Under the pieces are notes generated by a model. That model saw nothing but the letters and a program-made list of their open reading frames with translations. It did not search any database and was not told the origin of the DNA. A DNA stretch of 64,000 nucleotides, taken from positions 4,547 to 68,546 of the forward strand of contig CAZMAR010000006.1 in the NCBI GenBank assembly GCA_964564635.1, given 5' to 3'. The stretch is from Tepidaquicella sp964564635 (lineage in GTDB: Bacteria; Bacteroidota; Ignavibacteria; Tepidaquicellales; Tepidaquicellaceae). Positions 1 through 8,803 of this stretch are shown here, one piece after another (positions within the stretch are counted from its first letter, which is position 1; each line of letters starts with the position of its first letter). The position numbers and the translations under genes were made by a program.

Positions 1-479
1 ACAGTTGGAAGAACGGAAGGTTCCTTTAAAGTGTCATCAAAATTCGGGTTAAAATCAACTGTGTCTTTTTCAAGGTCCGCTAATAAATATTCTGCAATCC
101 TATGCAATCGTGCTTCGGTATATCTCATAGCAGCAGGAGAATCACCGTCAATAGAGCCAAAATTCCCCTGTCCATCAATTAAAGGATATCTAAGTGAAAA
201 ATCCTGTACCATTCTAACCATAGTATCATAAACTGCTTTATCACCATGTGGATGGTACTTTCCGAGAACCTCTCCCACTATACGAGCAGATTTTTTATAG
301 GGCTTATTATGAGTGAGGTTGAGTTCATTCATCCCGTATAAAACTCTTCTATGCACTGGTTTTAAACCATCACGAACATCAGGTAAAGCACGGGAAACTA
401 TAACAGACATAGAATAATCAATATAGGAGGACTTCATTTCTTCCTCTATATTCACAGGTATTATTTTCTCATTAGGCAT
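1..479 (-). CDS. gyrA: DNA gyrase subunit A, N-terminal part (truncated by window edge)
   Basis: Type IIA topoisomerase subunit that cuts and rejoins DNA and, with GyrB, introduces negative supercoils. The reading frame opens at an ATG ending at 479 and runs off the left edge with about 159 codons and no stop. The translation starts MPNEKIIPVNIEEEMKSSY and contains the family motifs SRALPDVRDGLKPVHRR, KYHPHGD and AAMRYTEARL; the tyrosine of the last motif is the DNA-linking catalytic residue. It lies downstream of tRNA-Ala(CGC) and the aminotransferase gene on the same strand. ParC/topoisomerase IV subunit A is the main alternative, because the N-terminal domains are similar and the C-terminal region is outside the window. 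Confidence 0.9.
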   Translation of the reverse strand, partial: MPNEKIIPVNIEEEMKSSYIDYSMSVIVSRALPDVRDGLKPVHRRVLYGMNELNLTHNKPYKKSARIVGEVLGKYHPHGDKAVYDTMVRMVQDFSLRYPLIDGQGNFGSIDGDSPAAMRYTEARLHRIAEYLLADLEKDTVDFNPNFDDTLKEPSVLPT

Positions 480-552
480 AAATTACTACTGACTTAATTA
501 AAACAAATGAATTTAGAAAATTTTTTCTGTTGTAACTTTTTTAAAATCATTG

Positions 553-625
553 TGGAGCTAACGGGATTCGAACCCGTTACCCCTTCGTTGCGAACGAAGT
601 GCTCTACCAAATGAGCTATAGCCCC
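553..625 (-). tRNA. tRNA-Ala (anticodon CGC)
   Basis: The minus strand folds as a 73-nt cloverleaf. The acceptor stem is GGGGCTA/TAGCTCC with discriminator A, the anticodon stem CTTCG/CGAAG closes loop TTCGCAA giving anticodon CGC, and the T-arm has GGTTCGAATCC. CCA is not encoded. It begins five bases after the stop codon of the upstream aminotransferase gene and precedes gyrA, so all three may be transcribed together. Confidence 0.96.
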
Positions 626-630
626 AATAA

Positions 631-1917
631 TCAACTTAATTTTGATAATGCTTTTTCAAGATTATATAATATCTCAGATACTTCTTCAAAAGTACAGGTA
701 CCAACTGAAAGCCTATACCAGGTTGGATTATTTAAAGAACCAAAAGCAGAAAAAGGAACTAATCCAACTTTTGCTTCATCAAGTAAATAATTCGTAATAT
801 CTTCAGTTGACTGAATAGCTTTACCATCAGGTTTCTTCAAGCCAAATAAATCAAATTGAACAGTTAAATATATTGCAGCCTGTGGTTCTATTGCATTTAC
901 TTTATACCCTTTTGATTTTAGGTTCATAAAACCATCATAGAATTTGAATAATCTTTTAGAAACCTCTTCTTTAAAATTATTAATATAATTATCTACCCAT
1001 TCTTTATTAGCGAGATAACGCGCTGCAGCCATTTGCTCAGGTTTAGGTGGAAAAGCTCCCATATGAGAAAATAATGCCTTCATTTTTGTTATCACCTCAT
1101 CATCTCCAAACCCCCAACCAACTCTTATACCAGTACCAGCAAAATATTTCGACATTCCATCTACGAATAAAGTATATTTTCTCATTTCAGGATTTATGGA
1201 AACCGGGTTATAATGCTGATAATTTTTATAAGTCAATAACCAGTATATCTGGTCATACATCAGATACAGCGGTTTAATATTTAATTTTTTTCTTCTTTGA
1301 TTTTCTTCAAGTATAATATCACAAAGATGTGAAAGATTTTCTTTTTGTAAAACTGTGCCAGTAGGATTGAGCGGAGAACACATTGCAATAATAGAAGAGT
1401 CTTTAACAAAAGGTTTAATTGATTCAGCAAGAGGCATAAAATTATCTTCGGGCTTAGTTTCTATAAGTACCATTTTCGCTTTTACAATATGTGCATAGTA
1501 ATTGTTATTCCACGATGGCACAGGAAAAACAACCATCTCATCAGGATTAACACAGGAAATAAAATATGTAAATATCAATGGTCTTCCACCACCCCCAACT
1601 ATAAACTCGTCAGGAGAATATTCAAGATTTTCCCTATCATAAATAAACTTGGATAAAGTTTTTCTCAGTTCAGGCTCTCCCACAATAGGTGGATAATTTG
1701 TAAATCTTTCTCTATATGCATTATAAACTTCATTAGCATACTCTTGAGGTACAGGAAAAACTTTCGGATTAAAATCTCCAATAGTTAGATTAAAAATCTT
1801 TTCTCCCTGACTAATTTTTTTATTTATTAATCCCGCTATTTTTCTAATATCTGAATCTGTTAAAGTATCAACCATATCAGATACAAGTTGAAAATTATTT
1901 AAATTTTTACCATCCAT
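631..1917 (-). CDS. PLP-dependent class I/II aminotransferase
   Basis: Fold-type I aminotransferase, probably acting on an amino acid such as aspartate or an aromatic substrate; the substrate cannot be read from sequence. The 428 residues include the cofactor-binding features of the family: SPLNPTG with Asn184, YDQIY with Asp222 and Tyr225, and GMSKYFAGTGIRVGW with the presumed Schiff-base Lys257 and phosphate-binding Arg265. A glycine-rich GGGGRP near residues 108-113 matches the PLP phosphate loop. The length is normal for aspartate aminotransferase relatives. tRNA-Ala(CGC) follows after five bases. The POT transporter gene lies 261 bases upstream on the same strand, with no recognisable gene between them. 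Confidence 0.88.
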   Translation of the reverse strand: MDGKNLNNFQLVSDMVDTLTDSDIRKIAGLINKKISQGEKIFNLTIGDFNPKVFPVPQEYANEVYNAYRERFTNYPPIVGEPELRKTLSKFIYDRENLEYSPDEFIVGGGGRPLIFTYFISCVNPDEMVVFPVPSWNNNYYAHIVKAKMVLIETKPEDNFMPLAESIKPFVKDSSIIAMCSPLNPTGTVLQKENLSHLCDIILEENQRRKKLNIKPLYLMYDQIYWLLTYKNYQHYNPVSINPEMRKYTLFVDGMSKYFAGTGIRVGWGFGDDEVITKMKALFSHMGAFPPKPEQMAAARYLANKEWVDNYINNFKEEVSKRLFKFYDGFMNLKSKGYKVNAIEPQAAIYLTVQFDLFGLKKPDGKAIQSTEDITNYLLDEAKVGLVPFSAFGSLNNPTWYRLSVGTCTFEEVSEILYNLEKALSKLS

Positions 1918-2178
1918 AGTTAAAATATTTAAGATTTTAAATATGATATAAACTATTAAAAATACAGTATTTTTTGCTTATTTTCAACGGAAAAAATAAA
2001 ATAAATTCGGTGTCAAATTTATTAAAACCTAAAAGATATTCTATTATGAAAAGTTTAGTGGGATTAATATACATAGTGAACAGCAGAGCCAAATTGCAAA
2101 ACATAGGAACATTTTCATTTAATCAACTCCCTATAAAAAAATTTTTACAAGATAATCTAAATTTTAAAAAAGAAGGAA

Positions 2179-3465
2179 TTATTTTTTTCTGATTATTACA
2201 AATTTATTATATAAAATTAAACCAATAATCGTTACAACACCAATTAGACTAAACATAAGCCATAAAGAAGCAGGGCTATTTAGTTTATTTACAAAATATA
2301 CATAAGCATTTGCCCCAAGAATACCTCCAATACCACTACCAATTACACCATAAAGAAACGAATAACCTAAATATAAAGCTTTTTTATCTTCAGGTGCGAT
2401 AATTCCAATATAACTAATAAATTTTGGATGAGCAGTCATTTCTCCAATAGAAAATACAATCATACCAGCAATAAAAATCCAGGCGCTATTGGAAATTGCC
2501 AGCATAGCCATTCCAATTGTCCCCAAGGCTATCCCAAAAATCATTGTCGGTAATGCTTTAGTTTTTTTAACAATATTGGAAACAACTATCTGTAATAAAA
2601 TTATAGTTCCAGCATTAATGACGGTCACATGCTCAGCATCAAATTTCCAATTTGCATTTGAATAGAAAATACCAATAACAGAGTTCACAAATTTATCTAC
2701 AGGAGACATATCCATTTTTTCTTTTAAGTACCATAAAACAGTATCAAACATCTGAAAATAAAGAATCCAGAAACCTGAATATATTATTAACATAATAATA
2801 AATCTGAAATCAGTAATGACAAGAACCATCTCTTTAAAAACAGTTCCAATTGACTTTGTTGATTTTGGCCTTTCGGGTTCTTTGTATAAAAAAATATTTA
2901 AAAATAATAACCATCCTGTACCAATAGCAGCCATAAAGAAAATATAAGACCAGGAAATACTTTTTAAAAAGGGTACCAGAATTAAAGGAAATATAAATGC
3001 ACCAAGATTTATTGTCCAATAATATATACCAAATGCAAGAGTGGAATTTGATTCATTTGTTGCTCTTGCAATAGTACCAGAAATAATCGGTTTAAAAAAA
3101 CCAGCCCCTAAAACCATAATTAAGAGACTACCAAAAACAAGAAAATAACTTTCTACCAACCCTGTTAAAAGATAACCAAGGCTCATAGTGATAAAAGCAA
3201 AAATCAAAATCTTTTTATACCCAAACCTGTCACCAATAGCCCCGGAAATAATTGGAAGTAAATATAATAGAGGTGTAATTACACTTTTAATAACACCAAC
3301 ACTCTCTTTAGAAAACCCAAGCCCTCCCTGGGTAACATCAAGAACAAGATAAACAGAAAGTACAGACATAACACCGTAATAAGACCCTCTTTCAAAGAAT
3401 TCCATAATAATAACGACCCAGAAATTTCTCGGAAAGGAGAGGAATGTATTTTTATTATTATTCAT
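2179..3465 (-). CDS. POT/PTR2-family proton-coupled oligopeptide transporter
   Basis: Inner-membrane symporter of the major facilitator superfamily that probably imports di- or tripeptides with protons. The 428-residue protein is hydrophobic throughout, consistent with about 12 membrane segments. The first helix carries the POT signature ExxER as MEFFERGSYYG (Glu22, Glu25, Arg26), followed by GAIGDRFGYKK, the MFS loop between helices 2 and 3, and GAGFFKPIISG. It is monocistronic and divergent from the cupin gene at 3608. Substrate range is not determined; some POT members carry nitrate or other compounds, though mostly in plants. Confidence 0.86.
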   Translation of the reverse strand: MNNNKNTFLSFPRNFWVVIIMEFFERGSYYGVMSVLSVYLVLDVTQGGLGFSKESVGVIKSVITPLLYLLPIISGAIGDRFGYKKILIFAFITMSLGYLLTGLVESYFLVFGSLLIMVLGAGFFKPIISGTIARATNESNSTLAFGIYYWTINLGAFIFPLILVPFLKSISWSYIFFMAAIGTGWLLFLNIFLYKEPERPKSTKSIGTVFKEMVLVITDFRFIIMLIIYSGFWILYFQMFDTVLWYLKEKMDMSPVDKFVNSVIGIFYSNANWKFDAEHVTVINAGTIILLQIVVSNIVKKTKALPTMIFGIALGTIGMAMLAISNSAWIFIAGMIVFSIGEMTAHPKFISYIGIIAPEDKKALYLGYSFLYGVIGSGIGGILGANAYVYFVNKLNSPASLWLMFSLIGVVTIIGLILYNKFVIIRKK

Positions 3466-3607
3466 AAAATTTATTCTTTGCCATCAAAATAAAATCATAC
3501 ATAACAAATTTCAAGCCCGTTCATCAATATAATTGGGAATTTATTATAGTATTATTTTGAATTTAAATTTAAAATATAAAATTGCATAATAATTCAAAAA
3601 AATATTT

Positions 3608-4147
3608 ATGACAAACAATGTTAAATATTTAATCAAAAAATTAAATTTGATAAGACATATAGAAGGCGGATACTATTTTGAATATTACCGTGCAAAAGGT
3701 AAAATCAAGAAAGGGTGTTTACCAAAAAAATTTAAAGGTGATAGAGTTTATTCAACTTCTATATATTTTCTATTACAAGGAGACGACTTTTCAGCATTTC
3801 ATAAATTAAAAGCGGATGAAGTTCTCCACTTCTATGATGGAGTAACACTATTGGTATACATAATTTATCCAGATAAGCACATAGAGATTAAGCGGTTAGG
3901 CAGGAATATTAAAAAGGGCGATTCTTATCAAATATTAATAGAAGCAGGTTGCTGGTGTGCATTAAAACCAGAGAAAAGAAATAATTATTCACTAATCGGT
4001 TGCACAGTTTCCCCAGGGTTTGAATATGATGACTTTACTTTAGCAAAAAAAGAACAATTGATAAAATTATTTCCGGAATATAAAGATATTATAGAAAAAA
4101 ATTACTCAGAATTATTTACTAAACTAAATAAAATTTATAAGAAATAA
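3608..4147 (+). CDS. Cupin protein of the DUF985 (cupin_5) family
   Basis: A 179-residue single-domain protein resembling the DUF985 cupins: IEGGYYFEYYR near the N-terminus, STSIYFLLQGDDFSAFHKLKADE in the first cupin strand region, then HFYDG and an EAGCWCAL segment before GCTVSPGFEYDDFTL. The His and Glu of FHKLKADEVLHF are candidate metal ligands. Biochemical roles in this family are poorly defined, although some members resemble sugar epimerases. It is monocistronic, divergent from the transporter, and followed by 515 bases without a gene. The leader before ATG is A/T only with no Shine-Dalgarno sequence. Confidence 0.8.
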   Translation: MTNNVKYLIKKLNLIRHIEGGYYFEYYRAKGKIKKGCLPKKFKGDRVYSTSIYFLLQGDDFSAFHKLKADEVLHFYDGVTLLVYIIYPDKHIEIKRLGRNIKKGDSYQILIEAGCWCALKPEKRNNYSLIGCTVSPGFEYDDFTLAKKEQLIKLFPEYKDIIEKNYSELFTKLNKIYKK

Positions 4148-4662
4148 AGTTTTAATAATTTAAGAATTACTATGATATATTTTTATGAAATATAAGATTA
4201 GGGACTTAAAGAGATAATTAAAAAAACCTATAAAAATTAAATCACTATTAAACACAGAAAAAACTTATACATTTAGTATTAATTTTTTTATTAAAAAGAG
4301 CGAAAGTTAAATTTATATAAATAAAAAGTATAAAAACTCAATATAATTATCTTAATAATTTTAATCTCTCTTGTTTGATTTTATAATTTCCTATTAATTC
4401 AAAAAAAGACTTGAAAAAAATAAAAAATTTATTTAGAATTAACAGGAAAAAAAAAGATATAATGTATTACAAAAGAGGGCTGGTAATTTTAAGAAAGAAA
4501 CTAAGCTTATTATATAACTATTTAATTACTTAATTAAATGGCTTTGCTAATTAATTATAGATTAAACTTTTTTCATTTATTTTTCCTTAAGAGGAAAATC
4601 GAGAAAAAAAAGAATTCTATTATTAATAGCAAAACCTGATTTTTTAATTAAAATTTTAAAAA
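4148..4662. other. AT-rich intergenic region without a recognisable gene
   Basis: This 515-base stretch is almost wholly A and T, with scattered stops in all frames and no plausible coding or structured RNA gene. Two weak items stand out. A TTGAAA at 4411 and TAGAAT at 4434 are separated by 17 bases, which fits a housekeeping promoter but could be chance at this composition. A 7-bp hairpin lies at 4581-4598. It probably holds the promoter and leader of the secreted propeller gene that starts at 4663. Confidence 0.6.
4581..4598 (+). repeat. Small inverted repeat in the leader of the Asp-box propeller gene
   Basis: TTTTCCT and AGGAAAA form a perfect 7-bp stem around a TAAG loop, 64 bases before the ATG at 4663. 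It could be an mRNA leader hairpin or an operator half-site pair. It is short and lies in very AT-rich sequence, so chance cannot be excluded. Confidence 0.3.
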
Positions 4663-6744
4663 ATGAAAAATTTAGTTTACTTTTCGCTAATTTTAGCGGT
4701 AGCATTTTTTTGCTTAAAATCCGATTATTGTTATGCCCAATGGGTGCAAACAAATGGCCCAAATGGAGGATATGTGAATTCTTTCACTATTTCAGGGACA
4801 CGGGTATTTGCAGGCAGTAATGATGGGGGTGTATTTATATCAACAAATAACGGGGCAAGTTGGGTTGCTATTAATAACGGTTTATCATCCTTATCTGTAA
4901 GATCCCTTATTAGTTCAGGGGCAATTGTGTTTACGGGAACTAATGGTGGTGGTGTGTGTTTATCAACTAACTATGGTGCAAGCTGGACCCCCGTAAATAA
5001 CGGATTACCAAATACAACTTTCAAAACATTTGCAATTTCAGGCTCTAATGTATTTGTGGGAACATTAGGTAATGGGATTTTCAAAACGACTAACAACGGT
5101 AATAGTTGGACTGCTGTTAACAATGGATTAACAAATCTAACTATTAATGCACTTGCAGCAACAACAACAAAATTATTTGCTGGAACAGGTGGTGGAGTTT
5201 TCCTATCAACAAATAACGGGTCAAGCTGGACTGCAATAAATAATGGCTTGACGAGTTTATCAGTTCGTTCTTTAATCGCTTCGGATACAAGTGTTTTCGT
5301 AGGTACAACAAACGGATTGTTTTATTCATCAAACAATGGAACAAACTGGATAGCACTCAATAGTGGCTTGACTGATTTATATATTACTTCTCTTGCCTTT
5401 TATGGTATACATGTATTTGCTGGAACAAATAGCGGCGGAATATTTAAAACAACTAATAATGGAATGAGTTGGACACCAGTAAATAACGGTTTGTCAGATT
5501 TACATATTAGGGCACTCGCTGTTTCAGGGACTAATATATTTGCAGGAACTTCCGACGTTGGAGTATTTTTATCAACAAATAGTGGCTCTGACTGGATTGA
5601 AGCTATTAACGGTTTATCAAACCGGTCGGTAACTTCATTGGCAAAATTAAGTAATCTTGAAAATTTTGTATTTGCCGGTACTGAAAATTACGGTATCTAT
5701 CGTACCTCAAATGACGGGGCAAATTGGACTGCTGTTAATACTGGGTTATCAAATCTTTATATTCTGTCATTTTGCGTTTCCGGGCTGAATATATTTGCAG
5801 GGACTTATAACGGTGGGGTATGCATGTCAACAAACTATGGATTAAGTTGGACAGCAGTAAACAATGGTTTAACAGAACAACGTGTTTACACAATAGTAGA
5901 AGCGAGCAATAATATATATGCTGGAACTTCATCAGGTATATTTCGTGCAACAATAAGTGGTTTGCTCTGGACTAATATAGGTTTAACAAACAAAAGTGTA
6001 TATTCTATTGTATTTTTAGGAACAAATACATTTGCAGGCACTTCATCAGGAGTATTCTTATCAACAAACACCGGTTCAAATTGGATAGAAGTCAATAATG
6101 GATTAACTAATCAATCGGTACATGCACTTGCAGTATCAGGTACAAATATATTTGCAGGTACCTGGGGAGGTGGAATTTTTAAAACAACAAATAATGGATC
6201 AAGTTGGACTGCTGTAAACAATGGATTATCAAATTTATATGTGAACTATCTTGCCGTTTCCCAATCATATATATTCGCAGGAACAAATGAGGGAGTATTT
6301 TTATCAACAAATAACGGTTTAAATTGGCTAAATAAGAATCAAGGATTCGGTTTTGTCCCCGGTATTTATACCATATTAATTACAAACAGTTATGTATTTA
6401 CGGGAACAGATGGGCTTTCTGTTTTTCGTCGTCCTTTCTCAGATATAATTAGCGCAAAAAAAATAGGCACAGAAATTCCAACTTCGTATTCATTGCAACA
6501 AAACTATCCCAATCCGTTTAATTCTCTGACAAAAATAAAATTTCAAATTCCAAATACTGCAGAAATAAAACTGCTTATTTTTGATGTTGCTGGAAAAGAA
6601 GTTGCCACAGTTTTAAGCGAAAGATTACAACCAGGGTTCTACGAAATAACATTTGATGCTTCAGAACTTGCATCTGGAATATATTTTTATAAGCTTATTA
6701 CAAATGACTTTACTGAGACAAAAAAAATGATATTAATTAAATAA
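4663..6744 (+). CDS. Secreted Asp-box beta-propeller repeat protein with C-terminal sorting tail
   Basis: Exported or surface protein of 693 residues. It has a signal peptide (residues 1-26, ending YCYAQ), then about 13 full and one partial tandem units of roughly 40 residues across residues 35-600. The unit consensus is FAGT-x-GGVFLSTNNGxSW-TAVNNGL; STNNGxSW is an Asp-box (SxDxGxxW) variant typical of BNR, Vps10 and Ycf48-like propellers. The last 75 residues hold SYSLQQNYPNPFN, an Ig-like segment and FTETKKMILIK, the sorting tail of the Por (type IX) secretion type. Fourteen units would suit two seven-bladed propellers. The ligand is unknown. It is followed at 144 bases by a second tailed propeller gene. 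Confidence 0.85.
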   Translation: MKNLVYFSLILAVAFFCLKSDYCYAQWVQTNGPNGGYVNSFTISGTRVFAGSNDGGVFISTNNGASWVAINNGLSSLSVRSLISSGAIVFTGTNGGGVCLSTNYGASWTPVNNGLPNTTFKTFAISGSNVFVGTLGNGIFKTTNNGNSWTAVNNGLTNLTINALAATTTKLFAGTGGGVFLSTNNGSSWTAINNGLTSLSVRSLIASDTSVFVGTTNGLFYSSNNGTNWIALNSGLTDLYITSLAFYGIHVFAGTNSGGIFKTTNNGMSWTPVNNGLSDLHIRALAVSGTNIFAGTSDVGVFLSTNSGSDWIEAINGLSNRSVTSLAKLSNLENFVFAGTENYGIYRTSNDGANWTAVNTGLSNLYILSFCVSGLNIFAGTYNGGVCMSTNYGLSWTAVNNGLTEQRVYTIVEASNNIYAGTSSGIFRATISGLLWTNIGLTNKSVYSIVFLGTNTFAGTSSGVFLSTNTGSNWIEVNNGLTNQSVHALAVSGTNIFAGTWGGGIFKTTNNGSSWTAVNNGLSNLYVNYLAVSQSYIFAGTNEGVFLSTNNGLNWLNKNQGFGFVPGIYTILITNSYVFTGTDGLSVFRRPFSDIISAKKIGTEIPTSYSLQQNYPNPFNSLTKIKFQIPNTAEIKLLIFDVAGKEVATVLSERLQPGFYEITFDASELASGIYFYKLITNDFTETKKMILIK

Positions 6745-6888
6745 TGTATTCAGGATAAAATGCTAATAGTTAATAAAAAAAATTTGAGAGATAAAAATTT
6801 ATTGACTAACTTAATTCTAAATTTTTTAATAAAGAAAACTCTTTTATAAGTTGAATCAAAAAAAATCTTTAAACAAATATTTAATATA

Positions 6889-8508
6889 ATGAAACATTTT
6901 ATTATCATTTTATTATTAACATTATTCTCCATAAGTTATTCACAGGTAACACAACAGTGGGTTGCAAGGTATTCAGGACAAGGTACTAGTCTTGATAAAG
7001 CAACTTCACTTGTTCCAGACGGGTTAGGTAATGTGTATGTAACCGGTTCTACTACGTATTTAGGTATCCTTACAATAAAATATAATTCACAAGGAGATAC
7101 TATTTGGACAAGAACTTATAAATACTTACAAAACAATGCCTATGATATCGGAACAGCAATTACAATTGATATGTTAGGAGCTGTATATGTTACAGGAATA
7201 TCAAAATCAGGTGGTTTAAATTATGATATTGTTACAATAAAATACGATTCTTCCGGTGTTCAACAATGGGTTGCAAGATATAATGGTCCAAGTAACAATG
7301 TTGATGAAGCATATTCTATAAAGGTTGATAACTTTGGTTTTGTTTATGTAACTGGTTTCTCGGTTGGTAGCGGAACACAAGCTGATTTTATTACTATTAA
7401 ATATAGCAACATTGGAAGTTTAATATGGGCAGTAACATACAACGGTCCAGGTAATGGCAATGATTCTGCCAGTTCTATTGCTTTAGATGGTAGTAATGTA
7501 TATGTTACAGGTAGGAGCTATGGGGGTGCATCAGGTATTGATTACACCACTATAAAGTATGATGCTAATGGAGAACAGAAATGGGTTGCAAGATATAATG
7601 GTCCGGGTAATGGTTATGATGAAGCAAGAGCTTTAGGTATTGATAATTCAGGATATATATATGTTACTGGTAGAAGTTTAGGAAGTGGAACAAATTTAGA
7701 CATTGCGACTATAAAATATTCATCTGATGGAACCCAATTATTAGTAGATAGATATAATGGCACTGGAAATGGTGTTGATGAAGCGAGAGATCTAAAAGTT
7801 GATGCTGCAGGTTTTATATATATTACTGGGAGAGGTTTACAAACCGGGACAGGATATGATTATGTGACAATTAAATACAATTCATCACTTGTGCAACAAT
7901 GGGTTGCAAAATATAGCAATACTAATAGTGATGACTGGGCATATTCTCTCGCAGTTGATATGTTCGGTAATGTTTATGTAACGGGAAGGAGCCTTGGTTC
8001 AAATTGGGACTATGCAACCGTTAGATATAGTTCATCTGGAGTTCAACAATGGGTTGCAAGATATGATGGTCCAGGCAGTTTCACTGATTATCCATACTCC
8101 ATAGCAGTTGATGCAAATGGAAGTGTATTTGTTACAGGAGAAAGTTATGGTAGTGGAACAAATGAAGATTATGCTACAATAAAATATACACAACAAATAG
8201 GAGTAAAAAAAATCTCAAGTGAAATACCACAATCATTTTCATTGTCCCAGAATTATCCAAACCCTTTTAATCCAACAACAAAAATTAAATTTGATGTTCC
8301 TAATACAAATATAGGAAAAAATATAGATGTAACTATAGTTGTATATGATATACTTGGTAGAAAAATTCAGACCCTCATAGACGAAGCATTAGAACCAGGA
8401 AGTTATGAAGTAATTTTTGATGGTTCTCAATTGACAAGTGGAATATATTATTATAAACTAATTACAAAAGAGTTCACTGAGACAAAAAAAATGATATTGA
8501 TAAAATAA
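6889..8508 (+). CDS. Secreted SBBP-repeat beta-propeller protein with C-terminal sorting tail
   Basis: A 539-residue exported protein. The signal peptide is residues 1-19, ending ISYSQ. Eight SBBP-like units of about 50 residues follow, each with QQWVARYNGPGN, then VD-x-x-GNVYVTGRS and DYATIKY; the VYVTG element can be counted eight times. The C-terminal 90 residues repeat the Por-type sorting tail: SFSLSQNYPNPFNPTTKI, GRKIQTLIDEAL, ASGIYYYKL-like sequence and FTETKKMILIK. The tail is very close to that of the upstream protein, at DNA level too. Function is unknown; such proteins are normally carried to the cell surface or released. A terminator hairpin follows the stop codon. Confidence 0.85.
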   Translation: MKHFIIILLLTLFSISYSQVTQQWVARYSGQGTSLDKATSLVPDGLGNVYVTGSTTYLGILTIKYNSQGDTIWTRTYKYLQNNAYDIGTAITIDMLGAVYVTGISKSGGLNYDIVTIKYDSSGVQQWVARYNGPSNNVDEAYSIKVDNFGFVYVTGFSVGSGTQADFITIKYSNIGSLIWAVTYNGPGNGNDSASSIALDGSNVYVTGRSYGGASGIDYTTIKYDANGEQKWVARYNGPGNGYDEARALGIDNSGYIYVTGRSLGSGTNLDIATIKYSSDGTQLLVDRYNGTGNGVDEARDLKVDAAGFIYITGRGLQTGTGYDYVTIKYNSSLVQQWVAKYSNTNSDDWAYSLAVDMFGNVYVTGRSLGSNWDYATVRYSSSGVQQWVARYDGPGSFTDYPYSIAVDANGSVFVTGESYGSGTNEDYATIKYTQQIGVKKISSEIPQSFSLSQNYPNPFNPTTKIKFDVPNTNIGKNIDVTIVVYDILGRKIQTLIDEALEPGSYEVIFDGSQLTSGIYYYKLITKEFTETKKMILIK

Positions 8509-8541
8509 TAAGGTTAGAACCAATATATATAAAAATTATAA

Positions 8542-8576
8542 TTTGGGGCTGTTCATTCTGGCAGCCCCAAAATTTT
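8542..8576 (+). terminator. Rho-independent terminator after the SBBP gene
   Basis: TTTGGGGCTG (8542-8551) pairs perfectly with CAGCCCCAAA (8562-8571) over 10 bp around a 10-nt loop. It is followed within two bases by TTTT (8573-8576). It stands 33 bases after the stop codon of the SBBP protein gene and is one of the few GC-rich spots in this AT-rich region. Confidence 0.85.
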
Positions 8577-8803
8577 ATAATATCTTCTTATAAAGATAAC
8601 TCTTTATTACTTCAAATACTAAAGGGCAACTATAACCAGTAAAAATTCTATATTTGAATATTTTAAAAAAGAAAAAATGAATTACTTCATCTTTATTTTA
8701 TATTAAAATCTTTAACATTCCAAAATAGTTTTAATTTTTCATTAATTATAAAATAATGTTTTATTTTCATTTATAGAAAATTATCTTATTATTATATTAT
8801 TGA

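Noticed and set aside
1974..2192. A 72-codon plus-strand frame between the aminotransferase and transporter genes
   Set aside because: Low-complexity AT-rich translation, no recognisable domain, no ribosome-binding site, and it runs into the 3' end of the opposite-strand transporter gene.
4411..4439. TTGAAA-17-TAGAAT as a promoter for the propeller gene
   Set aside because: The match is reasonable but lies more than 220 bases from the ATG in sequence so AT-rich that such matches are expected by chance.
4663..6744. Tandem repeats here as a CRISPR array or non-coding satellite
   Set aside because: The repeats are in frame, about 120 bases long, code for Asp-box units and have no uniform spacers.
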